DNA of 8,859 nt from Spirochaetales bacterium (GTDB lineage: Bacteria; Spirochaetota; Spirochaetia; DSM-27196; PWMO01): assembly GCA_007130025.1 (NCBI GenBank), contig SLTF01000315.1:1-8859 (forward strand), read 5' to 3'. The translations under genes and the position numbers were made by a program. The notes below the pieces were generated by a model. The model was not told the origin of the DNA and searched no databases. It saw only the letters and a program-made list of their open reading frames with translations. Of the stretch, positions 7,078-8,859 are shown in pieces (positions within the stretch are counted from its first letter, which is position 1; each line of letters starts with the position of its first letter).

Positions 7078-7334
7078 TCAATGACATCTCCACCGAATAG
7101 CCGGGAAAGTTCCCCGTACGGAGAGTCTATGTCGGCGGGTACTTCAAAAACGCTCTCGGCGACGCCGATTCGCTTCGTCGGCCCATCGGCGGTTTCTTCT
7201 TCCCGATACGCCCTGAGCCTCGCGACCGGGCGACCATGACGAGCGATGATGATTTCATCAACCCGCTGATCTTCGAGGTCAGCGACGAGTCTCGACAGAT
7301 GGGTCTTCGCCTCAAGCATGTTTACGGACTGCAT
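7074..7334 (-). CDS. Phd/YefM-family antitoxin paired with the VapC-type toxin
   Basis: An 86-residue antitoxin that should bind and neutralise the adjoining PIN toxin and repress its own promoter. The N-terminal part has the Phd/YefM look: a short strand, then EAKTHLSRLVADLE (8-21), then IIIARHGRPVARLRAY (28-43). The acidic C-terminal tail, ending DSPYGELSRLFGGDVIE, is the part expected to contact the toxin. ATG 7334 is preceded by GGGGAG with four bases between, which supports it over the internal Met6. It is first in a two-gene operon with a strong, palindrome-containing promoter upstream. The exact antitoxin subfamily label (Phd versus VapB naming) is uncertain. The pairing with a PIN toxin is common. 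Confidence 0.88.
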   Translation of the reverse strand: MQSVNMLEAKTHLSRLVADLEDQRVDEIIIARHGRPVARLRAYREEETADGPTKRIGVAESVFEVPADIDSPYGELSRLFGGDVIE

Positions 7335-7346
7335 AACGCTCCCCGG

Positions 7347-7360
7347 TCGCCTTCCGGCGA
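7347..7360 (-). promoter_or_regulatory. GNRA-capped hairpin in the toxin-antitoxin leader
   Basis: In the transcript, TCGCC and GGCGA arms enclose the tetraloop GGAA, which fits the stable GNRA class. It sits between the predicted transcription start (about 7366) and the antitoxin ribosome-binding site (7339-7344). It could protect the 5' end or tune antitoxin translation. With no U-run after it, it is not a terminator. The stem is short and could be chance. Confidence 0.35.
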
Positions 7361-7368
7361 AAAATCTG

Positions 7369-7380
7369 ACTAATATTAGT
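7369..7380. promoter_or_regulatory. Perfect 12-bp palindrome ACTAATATTAGT, probable antitoxin operator
   Basis: The palindrome is perfect over 12 bp and completely covers the -10 box of the toxin-antitoxin promoter. Phd-type antitoxins bind short palindromes at their own promoters, often with help from the toxin, so occupation here would block RNA polymerase. The binding role is inferred from position and family behaviour. Confidence 0.6.
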
Positions 7381-7401
7381 TCGTTTTTTCGACGATGTCA
7401 A
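7373..7401 (-). promoter_or_regulatory. Sigma-70 type promoter of the toxin-antitoxin operon
   Basis: On the minus strand a perfect -35 TTGACA (7401-7396) is followed after exactly 17 bp by TAATAT (7378-7373), four of six matches to the -10 consensus. The spacer contains an A-run. The predicted start is near 7366, giving a leader of about 32 bases before the antitoxin ATG. It is the best promoter in the window. Confidence 0.7.
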
Positions 7402-7440
7402 TATCCCGGTTTCACGACCGCAATATCATTGAGCGTCTCC

Positions 7441-7839
7441 TCACTCACTCTCGCTGTTCTGAAGGAAATGCGCCGTCTCGGTGAAGAATCCGTCCATCGG
7501 CGCGCGAAGATCCTCGGGGATATGCACCTCTTGCATCGCGGCGCGCATGTGGGCGAGCCATCGCTCCACCATGGGCCGAGTGATGGAAAAGCGCGCGTGA
7601 CGGGCGCGCAGAGCGGGAGCCCCCTTGCGCTCGCTGTAGCGGGGTGGTCCGCCGAAGCGCTGCACCAGAAATTCCGACAGGTTCTGAATCGCACTCTCCA
7701 TGTCGTCGGGGAACATCGACCGAAACTGCGGATCGTCGTCGGCATAGACGCGCAGGTAGAACGCGCGCACGAGTGCCTCGATCCGATCGGGGCCGAGGAC
7801 GGCGCAGATGTTCATTCGGTGAAGGGGAATCATGCTCAC
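7441..7839 (-). CDS. Group II truncated haemoglobin (TrHbO-type)
   Basis: Small haem protein of the two-over-two globin fold, 132 residues, probably involved in handling oxygen, nitric oxide or reactive species; the physiological role is inferred. Diagnostic pieces are AFYLRVYADDDPQFRSMFPD (26-45) with the likely B10 tyrosine Y28, QRFGGPPRYSERKGAPALR (60-78), RARHARFSIT (78-87) with proximal histidine H81, and W94 at the conserved tryptophan of helix G. The reading frame opens at TTG 7845. GTG 7839 is preferred because GGAG (7850-7847) lies seven bases before it. ATG 7833 would place that site 13 bases away, too far. The gene ends 107 bp before the toxin-antitoxin ATG with no terminator visible, and it is divergent from the amino-acid binding-protein gene. 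No ferredoxin or reductase partner is adjacent. Confidence 0.88.
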   Translation of the reverse strand: MSMIPLHRMNICAVLGPDRIEALVRAFYLRVYADDDPQFRSMFPDDMESAIQNLSEFLVQRFGGPPRYSERKGAPALRARHARFSITRPMVERWLAHMRAAMQEVHIPEDLRAPMDGFFTETAHFLQNSESE

Positions 7840-7889
7840 GACCAAACTCCAACGCCGATCCTATCGGGTTACCGTGGCAACGGGAAGCC

Positions 7890-7934
7890 GCATCCTCTGA
7901 AGATCTGGATGCAAAATGATTCTTGACGATGCAT
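7890..7934. repeat. Three GATGC/GCATC boxes in the divergent control region
   Basis: GCATCC (7890-7895) and GGATGC (7907-7912) form an inverted repeat with an 11-bp spacer. A second GATGCA (7928-7933) lies exactly 20 bp, about two helical turns, from the first GATGCA (7908-7913), and sits within ATGCAT. The boxes lie between divergent genes and flank a -35-like TTGACG, so they could bind a shared regulator. The elements are short and chance cannot be excluded. Confidence 0.3.
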
Positions 7935-7951
7935 GGTGAATCGCCTAAGTT
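7923..7951 (+). promoter_or_regulatory. Probable promoter of the amino-acid binding-protein gene
   Basis: TTGACG (7923-7928) matches five of six bases of the -35 consensus. After 17 bp, TAAGTT (7946-7951) is a poor -10, three of six. The predicted start would be about 20 bases before the ATG at 7979, leaving room for the AAGGAG ribosome-binding site. The -35 overlaps a GATGC box. Confidence 0.4.
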
Positions 7952-7978
7952 TGAGTGTCCGGAAAAAAGGAGTATCAA

Positions 7979-8842
7979 ATGAAAAGAAGAACTCACCTTG
8001 CACTGGTTGCCGCGGTAGTGGTGATTGGCGCGCTGGTCATTGCCGCGGGGAGTCCGCCGGAAACAACCCAAGCCGACGATACCGGCCTGCACCGCACGCC
8101 GCAGGATCCCCGGCTGGTCAACCCGGGGCAGCTCACCGTGGGAACCGGAACGCCGGTCTATCCGCCGTGGATGCTGCACGATGACCCTGCCCGCGGCGAG
8201 GGGTTTGAGAACGGCATGATCTACGCGCTTGCCGAGGAGCTCGGATTTTCCCGGGACCAGGTCGTCTGGGAGCGTGAACTCACCTTTGATCAGACCATCG
8301 CCCCCGGTCCAAAACCGTTCGACTTCTCGATCCGCCAGATTTCGGTAACCGCGGAGCGGCAGCAGATCGTGGATTTTTCCATCGTCTACCTGCAGCCGGA
8401 CAAGGCGGTGATTGCGCTGCCCGATAGCCCGGTCATTAGCGCGCGTTCCTTTGCCGATCTTCGCCGGGCACGCTGGGGTGCAACCATCGGAACCACCGAT
8501 CTCGACTACCTGGAGCGAATCCTGGGGATCCAGGGTGCGGCGGTCTTTGACGATCAGGCCGGCACCTTCCAGGCGCTGCAGGCCGGACTCATCGACGCAA
8601 CCGTGGCTGCCCTCCCCAGCGCCCTCTTCGTAACGGCTGTGCAGGTTCCCGCCGCGGAGATCGTCGCGCTGTTGCCGCCCGACCCAAACGACAACGGACA
8701 CGGGTTGCTGTTTGAACAGGGCAACCCGCTGGTCGATTGGATCAACGAGGGGCTGCAGGCGATCATCGATCGCGGCGTGGTCAACGATCTCATCAATCAG
8801 TACCTGTTGCCCGACGGGGATATTCCCGAGATCAGTCGGTGA
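7979..8842 (+). CDS. Family-3 ABC solute-binding protein, amino-acid type
   Basis: Exported binding protein of 287 residues, likely serving a polar amino-acid or related ABC importer. ATG 7979 has AAGGAG six bases upstream; an in-frame ATG at 7955 precedes that site and is rejected. Residues 1-32 form a signal peptide (MKRR, hydrophobic core, likely cut near TTQADD). No cysteine is present, so it is not a lipoprotein. Two-lobe binding-protein features are LTVGTGTPVYPPWM (52-65), GFENGMIYALAEELGF (75-90), DFSIRQISVTAERQQIVDFS (115-134, the family block ending in T..R...DFS, with R127 the probable ligand-carboxylate arginine), SFADLRRARWGATIGTT (157-173) and FQALQAGLIDATVAALPSA (197-215). The C-terminus resembles the usual LNEAL-type helix. 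The ligand cannot be deduced. A strong ribosome-binding site right after the stop suggests a transporter operon continuing off-window. Confidence 0.88.
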   Translation: MKRRTHLALVAAVVVIGALVIAAGSPPETTQADDTGLHRTPQDPRLVNPGQLTVGTGTPVYPPWMLHDDPARGEGFENGMIYALAEELGFSRDQVVWERELTFDQTIAPGPKPFDFSIRQISVTAERQQIVDFSIVYLQPDKAVIALPDSPVISARSFADLRRARWGATIGTTDLDYLERILGIQGAAVFDDQAGTFQALQAGLIDATVAALPSALFVTAVQVPAAEIVALLPPDPNDNGHGLLFEQGNPLVDWINEGLQAIIDRGVVNDLINQYLLPDGDIPEISR

Positions 8843-8844
8843 TC

Positions 8845-8851
8845 GGAGAGG
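8845..8851 (+). promoter_or_regulatory. Ribosome-binding site for a gene starting beyond the right edge
   Basis: GGAGAGG begins three bases after the binding-protein stop, and the window ends eight bases beyond it without an ATG. The next gene therefore probably starts at or just past the edge. A permease of the same transporter is the expected but unseen neighbour. Confidence 0.5.
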
Positions 8852-8859
8852 AACGACGG

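Noticed and set aside
7858..7863. TAGGAT as a -10 box for the globin gene, with TTCCCG 17 bp upstream
   Set aside because: The -35 matches only three of six bases, and the implied leader would start on the ribosome-binding site itself.
7445..8701. Long minus-strand open frame (418 codons) opposite the amino-acid binding-protein gene and overlapping the globin gene
   Set aside because: It is antisense to a gene with a signal peptide, ribosome-binding site and family motifs, then runs out of frame through the globin. Its translation is low-complexity and shows no family features.

Overview
This is a metabolic and transport region from a moderately GC-rich Gram-negative-type bacterium. A spirochaete of the Spirochaetaceae type is the best guess. 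The basis is the complete BmpA/PnrA-type nucleoside importer, and a binding protein whose signal peptide ends in the LFAGGSQ-like pattern common on free-living spirochaete solute-binding proteins. This is inference, since no rRNA or other phylogenetic marker is present.

Positions 1-6604, all minus strand and read right to left, form a nucleoside/nucleobase salvage block. It starts with an amidohydrolase closely resembling 8-oxoguanine deaminase (6604-5183). A 94-bp gap follows, carrying a -10-like box and a perfect 6+4+6 inverted repeat. Then comes a complete ABC importer in the classic order: BmpA/PnrA binding protein (5088-4021), NupO-like double ATPase (3986-2457), NupP-like permease (2425-1364) and NupQ-like permease (1367-420). 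The 5' half of a uridine phosphorylase gene (387-1) follows and runs off the left edge. Genes are 31-34 bp apart or overlap by 4 bp, so the importer and phosphorylase look like one operon. The likely logic is that nucleosides cross the inner membrane through the importer, are split to base and ribose-1-phosphate by the phosphorylase, and (oxidised) purine bases can be deaminated.

Positions 6697-7401, minus strand, hold a type II toxin-antitoxin module. A Phd/YefM-type antitoxin overlaps a PIN-domain VapC-type toxin by 4 bp. Its promoter is near consensus (TTGACA, 17 bp, TAATAT), and a perfect 12-bp palindrome covers the -10 box.

Positions 7441-7839, minus strand, hold a group II truncated haemoglobin that probably starts at GTG. 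Across a roughly 140-bp divergent control region, a family-3 (amino-acid type) ABC solute-binding protein (7979-8842) is read on the plus strand. A strong ribosome-binding site just after its stop suggests another gene of that transporter beyond the right edge.

No RNA genes, CRISPR arrays, insertion sequences or prophage genes were seen. No stretch over 300 bases lacks a gene. I did not find a convincing undescribed multi-gene system. The most interesting points are the pairing of 8-oxoguanine deaminase with a nucleoside importer, and the small regulatory structures in the gaps.
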